From: Chrysogorgia sp. JL179-B06
Lineage: Eukaryota > Cnidaria > Anthozoa > Scleralcyonacea > Chrysogorgiidae
DNA length: 64,000 nucleotides
Direction of reading: 5' to 3'
Assembly: GCA_035772405.1 (NCBI GenBank)
Contig: JAYKKM010000222.1
Span: 2,183,501-2,247,500, forward strand
Shown here piece after piece: positions 43,961 to 57,271 of the stretch. The notes below the pieces were generated by a model that was given only the letters and a program-made list of their open reading frames with translations, did no database searches and had not been told where the DNA came from. Numbering within the stretch: position 1 is the stretch's first letter; every line of letters starts with the position of its first letter. A program made the translations under genes and the position numbers.

Positions 43961-45708
43961 CTACGTTCCAATGGACATTGTTTCTTGTAATATTTCTAGC
44001 CTTTTCTTTCGTATTGATATTACCCTGCGTATTTGCACCTTCTATTGAACTAGGTCCCTTATATGATTGCACATGTGTTTATCACAATGCTCTCTATAAA
44101 TTCACTGACCATATTAATTGTGAACATACTATGCATCTTAGTGAATCCGCAGTTAAATATTTTCAAGCAGATGTTCTACAATTCTCTCCACAAGCCTCAT
44201 CCTTACCTATTTATCACTGTATTGCTCAAAAATTCAAAATGACGTGTCATGAAAATTTTATAGGCCATAAAAGTAAACACCGGTCTATATATCAAATACC
44301 TGTCAGTTTTCATGAATGCCAACAGGCTATGAACACCCATCATACTCGTTACGGTAAATTAAAGCAACATAATCATGCTGAATGGCGTACTTCTACGCCA
44401 GATAAATACACTTGTAAATGAATGAAGACCATACCGTGATTACATCCACTTCAAAATCATCGCTTATCCGGCTCGTTTGACAGGTGATGATCACATTGTT
44501 CAACAGCATTTAACACACACTCGTTATTATTCGTCAAAACACTGTCGCCCAAAAGAATTTCCAAAATCACAAATTGTATGGCGACAATATAAAAGAATTA
44601 GCATCTACTCCATATGACATTTCTTACAAATCAAAACTATCCAGTGCAGAACACCGGAATGCCTATCGTAGATATTTACTCCAAACTGATATCATCACTT
44701 CCCACCTCGCAGCTCTAGTAGAGCATGAAAGGGTAAACATGGTTAGAGCATGGGAAAATATCTGCCGTCAGCGTCAACAGACACACCGGATCCATCGATG
44801 GATGGTTCAACGATTTCCCCATAGTAGTTCTGAGTGGCTAGCCCCATCACCCGGTTATGTTATCCAACCCCAGGGTGACGCCTATTTGATGAGCCGATGT
44901 ACCAATATTACTAATTACACCATTTTCTGGGATAGAACTTATAATGAACACCTGTTATTCAAATTTCCCTGTGGTTATTCATCCGGATGAGCGCATCAAA
45001 TTTTTACAACCTAATGATCGCCGATTACAAGCCCACGCACCTAAAATCTCATGCAAAAATCTGCCCTTAACTACCTACCTAACTGACCAAAACGGCTCGT
45101 TATGGTTAGTAAAACAAAACGGAACAATTTCTTCAGCCAACTATTCAAAAATTTTTCTTCCATCATTTTCTAATACTATTTTACGGCTACGCGGCATTAA
45201 TTCTCATTTGTTACACCAAATTCCTGAGCCTTTTGATGAATTCTCCCTTTTGGATATTCTCGCGCGAAGCCAAGATACATTGGAAGAACTTCAAACAATA
45301 CGAGACGATGACAATAACGATAATATAGCTGAAGGTATTGGTAAAATAATAGGTATAACTTTATCAGGTCTTTCCAGCGGCGGTAGTCATATAATAAAAG
45401 CTATAGGTAACGCTATGCACGACGGACTAACCGGTTTAGGAGACTTAGACGAAAAACTATTAACTAGCCTCGGTAAAGCAACTGGGACAATCATCAGATC
45501 TTCCGGATACGCCATAGAACACGTTTCGAAAGTAGCGGGTTCCTTTTTCCATGATTTTTTAGGAGCCTTAAGTGTTTCCTTGCTCTGCGCAGCACTATTA
45601 TTAATAGGACTATTCTGTACTTACAACTATGTACGCCATACAAAGTTATGCCACAAACCTGACACTGACTCGTTGATAGACAAACATTCAACCGATCAAC
45701 TTGAATAG
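43961..45708 (+). pseudogene. env-like region with membrane anchor
   Basis: The first frame has a hydrophobic stretch (WTLFLVIFLAFSFVLILPCVFA), which could be a signal/anchor, then a Cys-containing ectodomain. Frames 44,400-44,580, 44574-44990 and 44944-45708 continue it through frameshifts. The last frame ends with a Gly-rich/amphipathic region and a transmembrane helix (ALSVSLLCAALLLIGLFC) plus a short cytoplasmic tail. The layout (ectodomain, C-terminal TM) and position after pol fit an envelope gene of an errantivirus-like Gypsy element. Fusion class is not assigned. Broken at several points. Confidence 0.6.
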
Positions 45709-46122
45709 TCAACCATTTCTCTTGACTCTCCTAACTCTTGCGTAGATTGCGGTCTACTTCGCTGTCCTTCTCAATCTTCTCTTACCAACCAGGTTACCCG
45801 ACACACATCAGTTTAGGAAAACAAGCCTATTTTAGCCTCGGTTTTCACCGTTGGTACATTCCTTTGCCAGTCTGTTTTTCTTACAGCTTATCAAATGGAT
45901 ATATCTTAATAGTATCGCCCCTGAGTTCATTAAGAATAGTTTCAGTTATAGACATGTGGCGAGTGTCCGTGACAGCTACGTAGTGCTATTTGTTTTTGGG
46001 GAATAATAAAATATGTATTTAGTTAAGTAGATTAAGTTAAGGTCATTGTTTAGTAATAATTTTTTAATCATTGTAATATAACTACTGTCAAGCCAGGAGG
46101 CTTGAATCTAAGGAAAGGGGAA
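45709..46122 (+). other. Gypsy 3' untranslated region and polypurine tract
   Basis: Non-coding; ends with the purine run aaggaaaggggaa immediately before the 3' LTR, the usual plus-strand primer site. Confidence 0.7.
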
Positions 46123-47101
46123 TGTTATGCAACAGAGATATGTAATCTATTATTATACCTATGAACTTTATCTTGATAAAACATTTGCGTCGACCTAACT
46201 GAATACCGGCGCCTAAGGTTTATTTAAATGATCGTATCTACAATTGTCCTGTGACAAGGTACACAATCCCTGTTGCATTTATAATTATCATGTCGTCAGT
46301 TTCCTTAAAAGCTTCCTGTTGTCTTTAGTTAGAATGACTTTACACAGGCACACATTTGTTGATTTAGGTTTATTAAATCTAGCATGATTATCATTAGATT
46401 TATACGAAGAAGAAGCTTCGAAATATTTACATTAGTTGTTTACGTACATTTAGTAACGAACCTTAAAGTCGAATTGCTTCTTGAATACTTTATGAAACTG
46501 TAAAATAATGTATCGATTATGTAGCTCATGATATCTCCTATCTTACCATGTCAATTTAGTTATTTACTATACGGAAAAACTTTTCAACCGATTTGCCTTG
46601 GTCAACACATTCCAAGCAACGCCTTCAAAAGATCGAGCCAAGCAGCCTGGTATCGAATCATCTGATTGGTTCATCACAGATGATCATGTCAATCTTTCCC
46701 AAGTCACACAACTATTATAAAAGAAGCTGTTCCGTTCACAATAGAGCAGTAGATACAGAGCTGAACTGAAGAGAACCCAACCAAGAAGAGAACCCAACCA
46801 AGAAGAGAACCGAGAGTCAGAAGAACTTTTTGAGCCTTAACCTTATCTTTGAACCTTGAATCTTATCTTGAACTTATCCTGTGAACCGAACGACAACCGT
46901 ATAAAGAACTCAGCAGATCTAAAGAATAGCGAAGTAAAGCAGAACAAAGAACACGAAAGAATATCCTGAACATTTGAACTAACTTTATATTTAGTAGATT
47001 CCTTGCATTTGTTTCCTATATTAAAGATCCTTAACTTCACGCTTGTGTGTTCTACCTTTGAGAAGTCCCCTATATAACCGACTGGTGGAGGTTGTATAAC
47101 A
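46123..47101 (+). repeat. Gypsy 3' LTR
   Basis: 979 bp, TGTTATGC...GTATAACA; partner of the 5' LTR at 39817-40796. Confidence 0.9.
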
Positions 47102-49382
47102 CTTATTTTGTTGAGATCGATAAGAACACCCTCTCGTTGATAATACTCGTCGATGTGTTACAACCTTCGGGAAAGCCACTGGACTCCTGCTTAATTTTTA
47201 AGAAAGTGCTTTGTTGCTTTGTTGGGGGAAATGCCACACTTCGTGAATTGCGAGCAGACGATACCCTCTTTCCAGCGCTTTCTGCAACTCAATGGTCAAC
47301 CATGTACCCTGAATGGCACACGCCTGGTCGGAGTGATTGCATGGTTCTTGACTTAGACCGTCTACACATAGCTTGCATAGCGGAAACATCATTTTCCCAT
47401 GAGCGCAATGCGGAAGTATGGGATTGTAAAGTCGACGTGGAGGTAGAATGGTACATTTCGCCAGACCAATACTGCGAAATATCGTCGAAATTCTCGGTGA
47501 TGATCTCAGGATGACCCAGGGGATAGGCACAGTACTTGTTTGTCCAGGGATAAAGACTTGTAAAATCTACGTAGTGTATCTTCTCGTCGGGTTGACATTG
47601 ATGGAATAACTTTGTAGCCTTGGTGCGACCACCGTAGAAACCATGTCTCGGCTCGAGGGGTTCAACGATGTTGAAGTTATCGAAATATAATTTCATCTCT
47701 GGGTCGGCTTCGAGTTGTCGTCGTTGATCGCATTCCCACATCTCCACAACATTGTAGTTCTGACCTTTTAAATAGCGCGTTTTCTCGAGGGTACGCTGGT
47801 GAAGGTCTTGCATGGTATCTTGATTTACAGGATTGACCGTATACCGTGAAACTCATAAACGGTGCGAGTTTCAGCGTTAATTCCGTCAACGCGATATTTG
47901 CCAATGCGATGTTCACCATTATTGCGCGAATGTCTGATAGTAAAGTTGTTCACTTGTGCTGTATGCACTAGCCATTTAAGAGCGATAACTGATTGTTTAT
48001 CTTGAGGCAGGTAGCCATGTGGTGGAATGATGGCAATCGAGTTCTCTCGAAGAAAGTTCTTACGGAAACCCAAATTGCATGCGGAGGCAATCGTTAGACA
48101 TTTCTCAAACGGATCGATGTCGGTGACAGAACGAAACAGTTCTCTAAACTCAAGACAACAGCGTCGGACGATGTCAACGTCTGATCGGCAATACGTGATT
48201 TCCTCTTGGAAGTTGAACACATAATTGGGGACGTGGTCTCCGCCTTCTTGCGTGCATTCGAAGTCGAAAAATAATAGCTGGGAGTACTCGCTTTCTCCTC
48301 CTAATTCGTTCGTTTCTCGCCCACGGTTGCTTTATGTCGATCGAAACATTCTTGGCTTTTAAAGAACCGATTGCATTCTTGATAGTACATCCAATTCGTT
48401 ATCGGACAGTTTCGTGTATAGCATAACTTGCAGGTATCGCCGCAAAAATGGTCTTCGATTTTGTCATAGCCTTTTTTACAAACATGGCAGTACTTCTTGC
48501 GAGCCAAAAACGCAGGCATGCTGGAAATCACATCACAATGATTATTGTGGGCGTAAAGATAAATATGTTTTGATGCTTCAGGACCAGAATAAATTAATGT
48601 ATTCAAATGGTAAATAGGCTTGAAATTGCTTGACTTCTTCAAAACCACATTGTCCTAGCGGAGCGTTAGCTTTCTCGTGTAATTCGTTAGCAAGATCACG
48701 TTGTAAAGCCCCTCGAGGTTCGCTTATGTAACGGTACCGTTCGTCGTTGTCGACTTTGGCCACGACAATAGCCCGTGCGAGACACAAACATCTTTGTTCC
48801 GAATTCGTACGATTGCTCTTGTTGGTTAGGTATTTGTCTAAATTGGCAATTTTCCGTTTCCGTCCCGTACCACCGTTTGGCATCTCGACATGAATAATAT
48901 TCACAGTAATCGAATCGTCGAGGGTAAACGTATCGTTCGACTGAATTACTCTCTCGCTTTCGGCCAATATTCGCTCGACAGTTAATTTTTCACGAGGCAT
49001 GAACGGCAGGGAAATTGGGTATTCGAGTTGCGGCGAATGCATAACGAACCGGACTTGATCTTGCATCGCTACTCCGTCTGTGACACGATCTAACACACTC
49101 TCAAACACTTCATGTAGATGCCTTAGGACATCATATATGCCTTGAACTTGCACATTATTGCTGGATCTTATAATCAATGCCCGTGGTCTTAAATTTCTTA
49201 ACTTTGACTTGCTTCACAGACTTAACAGTGAATAACTGAACAGTTTTAAGTTTCTTACTTTGTGTTGGCTCCATGGTTGGGGTAGCGGGTCGATTGCGGT
49301 TTCCTTCTTCGGTCTGGATAGCCTCGGACATTACTTCATCGAGGAAAGAATCATCGTCCCAATCATTGAACCACTCGGGCAT
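47102..49382 (-). pseudogene. polB: Element C protein-primed DNA polymerase B
   Basis: ATG 49382. Order on the minus strand: acidic start (two FND-x-W-[DN]-DDSFL-type repeats, the first upstream near 49440), OTU-like CLCLARAIVV, paired cysteines, Exo I (LFFDFECTQEGGDHVPNY, near 48265), then directly an Exo III-like YCRSDVDIV, a VSR-like VDGI...YEFHG, and motif A (VDFTSLYPWTNKY, near 47565). The Exo II segment is missing by an in-frame deletion. Frameshifts occur near 49170, 48610, 47820 and 47400. The Gypsy element cuts the gene at 47101/47102; the sequence resumes at 39816 with motif B. Closest to the element B polymerase. Confidence 0.8.
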
Positions 49383-50037
49383 AACTTCAGGGGTCGATGG
49401 CGGATTGACACTCTAGGCCAGCTAAAAATGAGTCATCGTTCCAGTCATCGTTGAACAAGTCGCGTTCTATAGTCGACCAACCTAATGGTTGGTCGAAAAT
49501 CTCGTCTCTCAATCTCCAAATCTCGCACCAAATTATTCGACCATATCACGATGCGTTGATTGAAAGCGGCTTCCTTCTGCCTCTCGTCAAAGTCAAAAAA
49601 ATACTCCAGCACTTCAATCTCGACGAGGGTACAACCATTGATCACATTGATAAGATCAATTACTGTCAAAAGATATACGACAACATATTAACCTCTTATC
49701 AGAATGAAACAACTAATTCAAATATATACAATTCAATTCACCATATAATCATATCAGTATCTTACCTTGTCATTATGACAAATATACGTCCAAAAAATAT
49801 CTCTAAACAAACTATATCCAACACGGTAGACTTTTAGGCAAAGTGTTTGTTGTATGTTTGGTCGGCGTTTATGTAGGCAACGCGCGAATAAGAGGGGGAT
49901 GTCTTCGCAGAGGTTCGCCTGAAAATTCACCAATGAGCTTGAAGCAGTTATCACCGAAAGTGAAGTCTTTAATGAGGCGGCATCCCTTTGTTACGGTATA
50001 TTGGGGGGGGGGGGGGGGGGGGGTTATCTACTAATGT
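49383..50037. other. no gene; includes a poly-G run
   Basis: No supported gene beyond the element C acidic start repeat (about 49395-49470). A run of about 20 G lies near 50003-50023, probably variable in length. Confidence 0.5.
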
Positions 50038-51064
50038 CGAAATGGATTTACGCTGGGGTTGGGACCAACGAGCAAACTTGAACTGTGGTATTGTTTCGAG
50101 CGCACGGACTGGAGCGGGTGGTGGAAAACGCGAATCGGGTTGATACTTTTCACGCGAGTATTGTCGTGGTGGATAACTCTGTCTTGGTTGAAAGTTTTGG
50201 CGATTTCATTGGTAAGTTTTTGAAAGTTCGGCTGAAAGGTTTGTCGAGGTTGAAAATCTTGCCGAAACCTGAGATTTTGATTCCTGCCTGGCGGACCTTG
50301 CCAATTTGAACGTTTTTGATTGCTGTAGCATCGACTAGCATAATGACCAATTTTATTACAGTTATTGCAAATTGGACGACCATCGGGTGTACAACCATTC
50401 CTATAGTTTTGACAGGAGGCAAAGGGTGTGGGGGTTGGTTCAATTGAGTTTAGATATTGTGGATCTGGTTTTGTAACCCTAGGAGATCTCGGCGTGAAAT
50501 TGCTTGTCTTTGCGGATATGTAGTTACCACATCATTGGTTGGGAGGCTACAATCGCTTGAAGAATATCATTGACGAGGTACGTTTAATCGACTAAGTAGC
50601 GAATTGAGATTTTCGATTATTTTTTTAGAGGTTGGCTTTCTTAACGAATCTTTCCATCTTGCGGCATGTGTAGCTTCCAAAAAAGAAGCAGGTCGTTGTA
50701 ACACTACAAGTTCGTTCAAATCGTGGCGTAAGCTTTGTAGAAAACATTGCAGGAGTTCCGCGTCTGTAAGTCGTAAGCGCTGGCCTTGGGAGCCTACGTC
50801 GTTATTATATTGTTCTAGTACTTCGAATGCGCCTTGTTTGCGTGTGTTCAGTTCTTGTCTCCATAAAAAGTTTTGGTCAGGAGTTGTAAATCCCCTTGTA
50901 ATGCTGCTTATAGTTGTGCTAAATTAGCTTTTACGTCATCTGGTTGTTGTTGGCAAAAGCGCCTGGCGTTTCCTGATAAGTATTGTAAAAATACTGCGCG
51001 TTGCTGGTCAGCATTCCAGCGTTTAAAGCGTGCATAGCCGTTAAAGCGTTCGAGCCACTCATCA
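50038..51064 (-). mobile_element. inverted, decayed Gypsy gag fragment
   Basis: Matches 41,640-42,660 in reverse orientation (capsid domain, knuckle region and a Pro/Gln-rich tail), with many frameshifts. It belongs to the same family as the element at 39,817-47,101. Confidence 0.8.
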
Positions 51065-51180
51065 AATTGTCTTTACTGATTATTCTTTGATCATCATGTA
51101 ACTGGTTATTCTTTGACATTCATATAACGTTTAGGAGACTTTTTTATTGCATAATAATTTGAATGATATATTGGAAATAC

Positions 51181-51579
51181 TTACTCGTATCGTTCAGCTC
51201 TTAACTCGATCCAGAACGTCGACTGATTAAGGTATTCGGGGAGAACAGGGTCAGGTGTTCGGAGAGAGAGAGAATTATAACACAGATTATAATTGAGAAA
51301 ATAGTTGTTTGAAAATTGGTTTTTTATTACTTACTTGCATATTTGGGAGCACCAAACTCCTTGGTTTACGTGAAAACTGGACAAATGTGTTCAGTAACCA
51401 CACGTAAGGCGATAGACTGTTTCGTCGCACCCTGTGTCTGGACATGGTTCTGATACTAGAAGACAGAACAACAAAAAATGATATACATGTGATGTCTACG
51501 ATTTACTCTTAAATTTACTTGATGTTAAAACATACATATTTAATTCTGAGAGAAGCTTTCACTTACCGATTTGCGACAT
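51181..51579 (-). pseudogene. cysteine-rich three-exon mini-gene, copy 2
   Basis: Exon 1 51579-51567 (ATG, 13 nt), donor gtaagt, acceptor tctag, exon 2 51455-51335 (121 nt), donor gtaagt, exon 3 ending GAG-TAA at 51181. Encoded pattern as in copy 1 (PCPD-x-GC-[DE]-E-x-VY-x-L-x-CG; W-C-x-x-x-C-K; PDPVL...ERYE). Here the codon where copy 1 has Trp is TGA, and no AG is present at the exon 3 acceptor, so it is also a pseudogene. The intron positions and phases are the same as in copy 1. Confidence 0.55.
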
Positions 51580-52089
51580 AGTGAGAACATTAAAAATGTT
51601 GTTGTTGAGCTGTGATGCGGTTGGAGAATTGAATGAGAGTTGGGATGATGAACTTGACGTTTAAATAATCGTTTACGTTTGGTTTGTTGTTTTGCAACAA
51701 ACATTGTTTTGTCATTTGTTCACTTTTTATGTATTCAGTGAGAAGAAAATTTGAAAAGAGGAGTTAGTTAATGACTTTATAGTAAATTAAGCCATATAGA
51801 AAATATCGAGATATTGTGGTCATTAATTTAGGTTTCGATTTTCCCACAACTGTTGGATGGTTAACTTGTTTTGTCTAAGGAGAACGAGGAAGACAAAAAC
51901 AGATTCTACTTGATGTGTTTGAGATTTCATTTCATGTTAGGGGAGATGCACTGGCTGAAGATGTTCACATCGTTAAAAATAATGAATGATCAATATTTAG
52001 TCTTGTCAATAGCGTATTCGTTAACAATGGTAAAATGTTATGTACGTTTTTTTTTATGAAATCTTAAATGAGTTGTCTAATAGTATACT
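51580..52089. other. no gene seen
   Basis: AT-rich spacer upstream of copy 2; a 62-codon frame at 51871-52059 has no recognisable protein character. Confidence 0.35.
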
Positions 52090-52090
52090 A

Positions 52091-52157
<67 letters not shown>
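52090..52157. repeat. (TA)n microsatellite before the satellite
   Basis: Uninterrupted TA dinucleotide run immediately before the first 237-bp unit. Confidence 0.95.
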
Positions 52158-53351
<1,194 letters not shown>

Positions 53352-53362
53352 ATTCATATAAT

Positions 53363-53540
53363 AGGAGACTGGCACTAGCTCTAAACCAATCAGATTGCAC
53401 GAAAGAGATCAAACCGAGCAGTATTTCCAGGGGGGTTGACGATAATTACTACCCCCTGGAAATATATTGCTGGTTTTGAAATCTTATATGCTGATGTCAC
53501 CGAGCAAGGTGATATGGTTCAGAACCAGTGCCAGTCTCCT
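53363..53540. mobile_element. 178-bp fold-back MITE
   Basis: TIRs AGGAGACTGGCACT / AGTGCCAGTCTCCT extending to about 24 bp; an internal self-complementary part (TTTCCAGGGGG / CCCCCTGGAAA) lies at the centre. No coding capacity. Confidence 0.75.
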
Positions 53541-54770
53541 TTTTATGCACAACATGTTAGGTATATATTCGAGTCGGTCACATGATCACGGTGCGCTGTC
53601 TCTGTCTTAGTATTATTATTTTTAGAAAAAATATATTTAATAAAATGGATATTAAAAAGTATGGAAAAATTAAGTGTGAAAATGTTTTTTATCAAAAAAA
53701 ATGATTATGTGGAAAAGTATTTTATAAAAAATAATAGAATGGTTTTGAAATGATTTTATAAAAAAATAAAGATTTTGAGAAAATAAAATTATTGAGAGCG
53801 CAACGCGAGATGTTACCTCCAAGACCACTAGATGTACAATGACTAATATGAAGTAGTGTGAGATATGTAATTTATTCATAATTGTATTAAAAAGCTTTTC
53901 AAGAAGTGAAGATACGTTTGCTTATTTTATAAAATAAATAAGGGTTTGTATATTTTTATTTTTGGATTTAATAATAGTTTGAAAAAATTGTGTTTTTTTT
54001 TGGGGTAGGCAACTTAGTGTATGGAATTGGGAAGAATAACCATTCTTCCCAATTTTATTATCTGAAGGTGTATTTTTTATTTTATATATATATTTTTTTT
54101 AAATCCTTTTGTGAAACTGTGTTACTGTAGCTAGCTCTTGCACCACATGCTAACATTCAAAAATGCACATAACGTACAGTAAGCAAATCGATCGATCTGT
54201 CACTATGGACCAGACTGCACCTGACATCAACCTCCTGAGAGAGGAAGACCAGACAATTAAGTCTACACCAGTCGCGAAATACAAGAGTACTGCGGGTTGA
54301 ATGCGTACCAATGCAATAATAAATAAATATTACAGAACATTGGAGGGATCAAGCGCCTCATACTTTTTTCAAAAAAAGTACAACTTTCAAGCGAGTATAG
54401 CATAGTATACAGGAGTAAAACAATTTTTTTTAGATTTGATAAAAGTATTTTATAAAAAATAAAAGGAAAATATAGTGAAGAGAGAGAGATAGGTGTGTTC
54501 AGAGTGAACAGCAGAAGAAAAGTGAGGTTATTTTTTGGTTATTTTGAACAATATATATGTGAAAATAATTTATGCATTTTGTATTTTATAAAAATTAAAA
54601 GAAAATGAAAAGTTCAAAAGTACTAGTGTAATATAGTGTTGGAGTGATGTGTTCATTTTATTAAATAAAAAGGGAGTGGTGTATATACGCTATTTGTACC
54701 TTTTTAGGGTCATAAACCGCACAACCCTCTTTATACGTAGGGTTTATTTAGATAAAATCTAAATATTTGT
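53541..54770. other. AT-rich spacer with a perfect hairpin
   Basis: No gene is supported. A 13-bp-arm hairpin (AATTGGGAAGAAT, loop AACC) lies at 54025-54054. Confidence 0.45.
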
Positions 54771-54823
54771 GATTTGAGATATAAAAAAATAAAGATTTTT
54801 TTACATGGTAAGAGGTTGATATA

Positions 54824-55990
54824 TATGAGAATATGTGCTGTTAAAGGTTATAAGATATTGAATTTTTTGAATTTATTAATTCGATTTGAATTTATTAATT
54901 CGAAAAAAATCGATCAAAAGAAAAAAGACAATACAAACGATGGAAAACCAACTAAAAAAGAGAAAAGTGGAAATTTATTTTTTATTTTAAAAGTGGTTAC
55001 GTATTTTCAACGCTTTAAAAATTCACAGGTTGGTTTTATCTATTGGATGTTTGGTCTTTACAATTATTATTGTCGTGGAATTATTGGGTGTTTACAAATT
55101 AAAACCAATGAGTTTGCAAGATATTACACAGGATTTTATTGTTTACCAGAAGTTGAAGATATGAAACTTTCGAAATGTTGGAGAGTTGAGGGGTGTGAAG
55201 GAAAATACATTGTTCCATATATTGACAATAGTGAAAAATATATTTTACATAGATATTCAGATCCTCATGAGTTAATATTATCAAAGAACCCTTTATTATT
55301 ATCTTCAATATTTAGGTTAGATAATCAGTATTTCGATCAGTTATATGTGAGTGTATCAAGACCGCAATATTTTCGTGATGATGTTTACCATTTTATATCC
55401 CCTATTGTTTCATTTTCACAGGAGGAAAATCGTTTACCGATACCCTTTGGTTGGGTAGATCTTTTACATTTCGGTTGATAGATAAAATATATTTAAGATG
55501 GTAATACCCCTATTTTAATTGATCTTTCTCTTTATATATTAACTGTAGCACCTTTTTTTAGTAGTTTGTTTTTGCCATAATTCTGGATTACTTAAGTATA
55601 ATATTTTTTCCCCAACATTTTTATTTCCCAAAACATAATCCTCAAGGTAGAATTGAGAATAATATTCGTGTACCTATTGATCTTGATCGTCTCATACACA
55701 AATTTAATTTGTTTTTTAATGATTATACAGGATTTTGTAATTATAAAAATTGTAAACAAAAATCTACTTTTTGGGGGGAACCCTTTAACTAATTATATAT
55801 TCAATATTGAAAATTTATTTGATGGACCAACTTCTACAACACAAGTAATTGATTCCTTCCCTATAAACTATATCTAGACTCAATCTATATGTAATAGAAA
55901 TATTAGATTATTTTTTATTAACACCATATTTTTCAATAATATTACAAGATGATAATATAGATGATGCAGAAGCTTATCGTATGGCATATT
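54824..55990 (+). pseudogene. gene X, copy 1 (unrecognised family), decaying
   Basis: The open frame to 55478, then other frames to about 55990, aligns with the gene at 58052-59151: shared KY-I-[VI]-P-x-I-x-N-[ST] ... RY-x-D ... P-x-L-x-x-SIF-x-L ... RDD-[VL]-Y, and a later YKNCKQ cysteine motif. No known family recognised. Start uncertain; the first in-frame ATG after the non-ATG frame start is 54824. The C-terminal end is interrupted by a MITE at 55997. Confidence 0.5.
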
Positions 55991-55996
55991 TAGATA

Positions 55997-56241
55997 CACA
56001 GGACGAAATTTAAGATTTAAGTTAAATTAAAGCTTAACTAAAGACCCATTAGCGAACCATTTAGGGTAGATTTAATGCCTAACTTTAAGACACTTAGCGA
56101 ACCATTTAAGGAACTTTAGTAAACCATTAATGGGTATTTAAGCGCTTAAATGTCCTTAAAGACCACTTAAAGTTAAATGATTAACTTTAAGAAGATTTAA
56201 GGTCACCTTAAAGGTACTTAAATTTTAAATTTCGTCCTGTG
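55997..56241. mobile_element. 245-bp MITE in the tail of gene X copy 1
   Basis: TIRs CACAGGACGAAATTTAA / TTAAATTTCGTCCTGTG, flanked by ATA on both sides (3-bp duplication). The interior is made of TTTAA-rich repeated phrases (AGCGAACCATTTA twice). Confidence 0.8.
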
Positions 56242-56282
56242 ATACCTATGTTATTTTTAATATGGAAACTTTTAAAGCGAAT

Positions 56283-56489
56283 TTACAAGCTGTTATAGTT
56301 AGAAAGTAGAGTTTTAAGAGTAAACATAATAACATTTGTAAAAATACATAAGGTTTTGTAAAGAAATGTTGGTTCTAATGTAAAGTTTCTTGTCGGTTCT
56401 AATAAAATTTGTTTATTTGACATTTTAAAATCTGTAATTGTTAATTGTGTCCAATGTTGAATTAATTCAATTTCTTTTTCGCCCATCAA
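56283..56489 (-). pseudogene. gene Y fragment, copy 1
   Basis: A 68-residue minus-strand frame similar to 59324-59509 (I-x-x-[LI] ... LTI-x-DF-[KR]-x-S ... IL-x-x-P). It is convergent with gene X copy 1, as in the second set. Family unknown. Confidence 0.45.
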
Positions 56490-56584
56490 ACAAATAATGA
56501 ATTTTATGACATTCCATTTGTTTCTAAATGAGAACCATTTGATCAGTTGTTTTGATTTGTAAACTAATATTTTTCAATAATTTA

Positions 56585-56750
56585 TTATTCGAAAAATTGC
56601 CTGAGGTACGCATCCAATACTGGGTCAGGTGCTCTATGAAGAGGTAAAGAGTACACGAGGTTAGAGTGACGAAATATGTCCAAAGATAAAGATTTGGTTT
56701 TAGTACTTACTTGCATATAGGGCAACACCATTGCCCCCTAAATACATGTA
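56585..56750 (-). pseudogene. cysteine-rich mini-gene, copy 3 (exons 2-3 only)
   Basis: The end of exon 2 (W-C-C-P-I-C) with donor gtaagt, an intron, acceptor catag, and exon 3 (APDPVLDAYL...) ending TAA-TAA at about 56585. The upstream exons are not found. The terminal exon is shorter than in copies 1 and 2. Confidence 0.5.
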
Positions 56751-57023
56751 GTAGTTATATATATATTATTATTCATGACGGATCTCTCAACCAATCAGCG
56801 ACGAGTATTCACGCATAAATTAATTATGAACCAGTCAGAAGCGAGTATTTGTGTTTATGCGCCCGCGATTCTTAGGGGTGTGCTCGTTAATGAGGAGGAT
56901 TATCCTATTAATCCATGGACCCGAGTAACTAGTGCTACTCGGTCATGAAAGAAGAGAACGCAATCCTTTACTGAGGCACATATAAGAACCATGTGATCAC
57001 ATAACCATAAATACCCATTACAT

Positions 57024-57271
57024 CATCATGATCCATAGTTTTAATCCATAGACGTATGTCGTCATCGCATAATTGATTGAGAGATCCACCATTATCATGT
57101 AGATAGATTATTGGTGAATAGGTAACACATAGTATGGCATGATCGTACAACAGTACGACCCCATTATTGTCTTCGTAACGCTCATATGTTTCTTTATTAA
57201 TAATTTTATTAAAAAAATGAAAAAGTGTAAAATAAAAAAAAAGAATGTGTGTCGAGACACAAAGTGAAATA
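57024..57271 (+). repeat. left inverted repeat of the unrecognised element
   Basis: Includes a minus-strand coding-looking frame (VTYSPIIYLHDNGGS) that is also present in the right repeat, so the repeats may themselves carry an exon. Confidence 0.7.

Larger units (their letters stand above)
39817..47101 (+). mobile_element. Ty3/Gypsy retrotransposon with env-like region
   Basis: Two LTRs (39817-40796; 46123-47101) begin TGTTATGC and end GTATAACA. The target duplication is CTTA (39813-39816, 47102-47105). Internal order: leader ORF, gag, CCHC knuckle, aspartic protease, then a jump to the integrase C-terminus and chromodomain (RT, RNase H and integrase core missing), then env-like frames, a polypurine tract (aaggaaaggggaa) at 46110-46122 and the 3' LTR. 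It is inserted in the element C PolB gene. LTRs are nearly identical, so insertion is fairly recent, but pol is deleted. Confidence 0.9.

Noticed and set aside
54120..54330. Possible tRNA- or SINE-like segment
   Set aside because: Less AT-rich than its surroundings, but no cloverleaf or A/B box pair could be supported.
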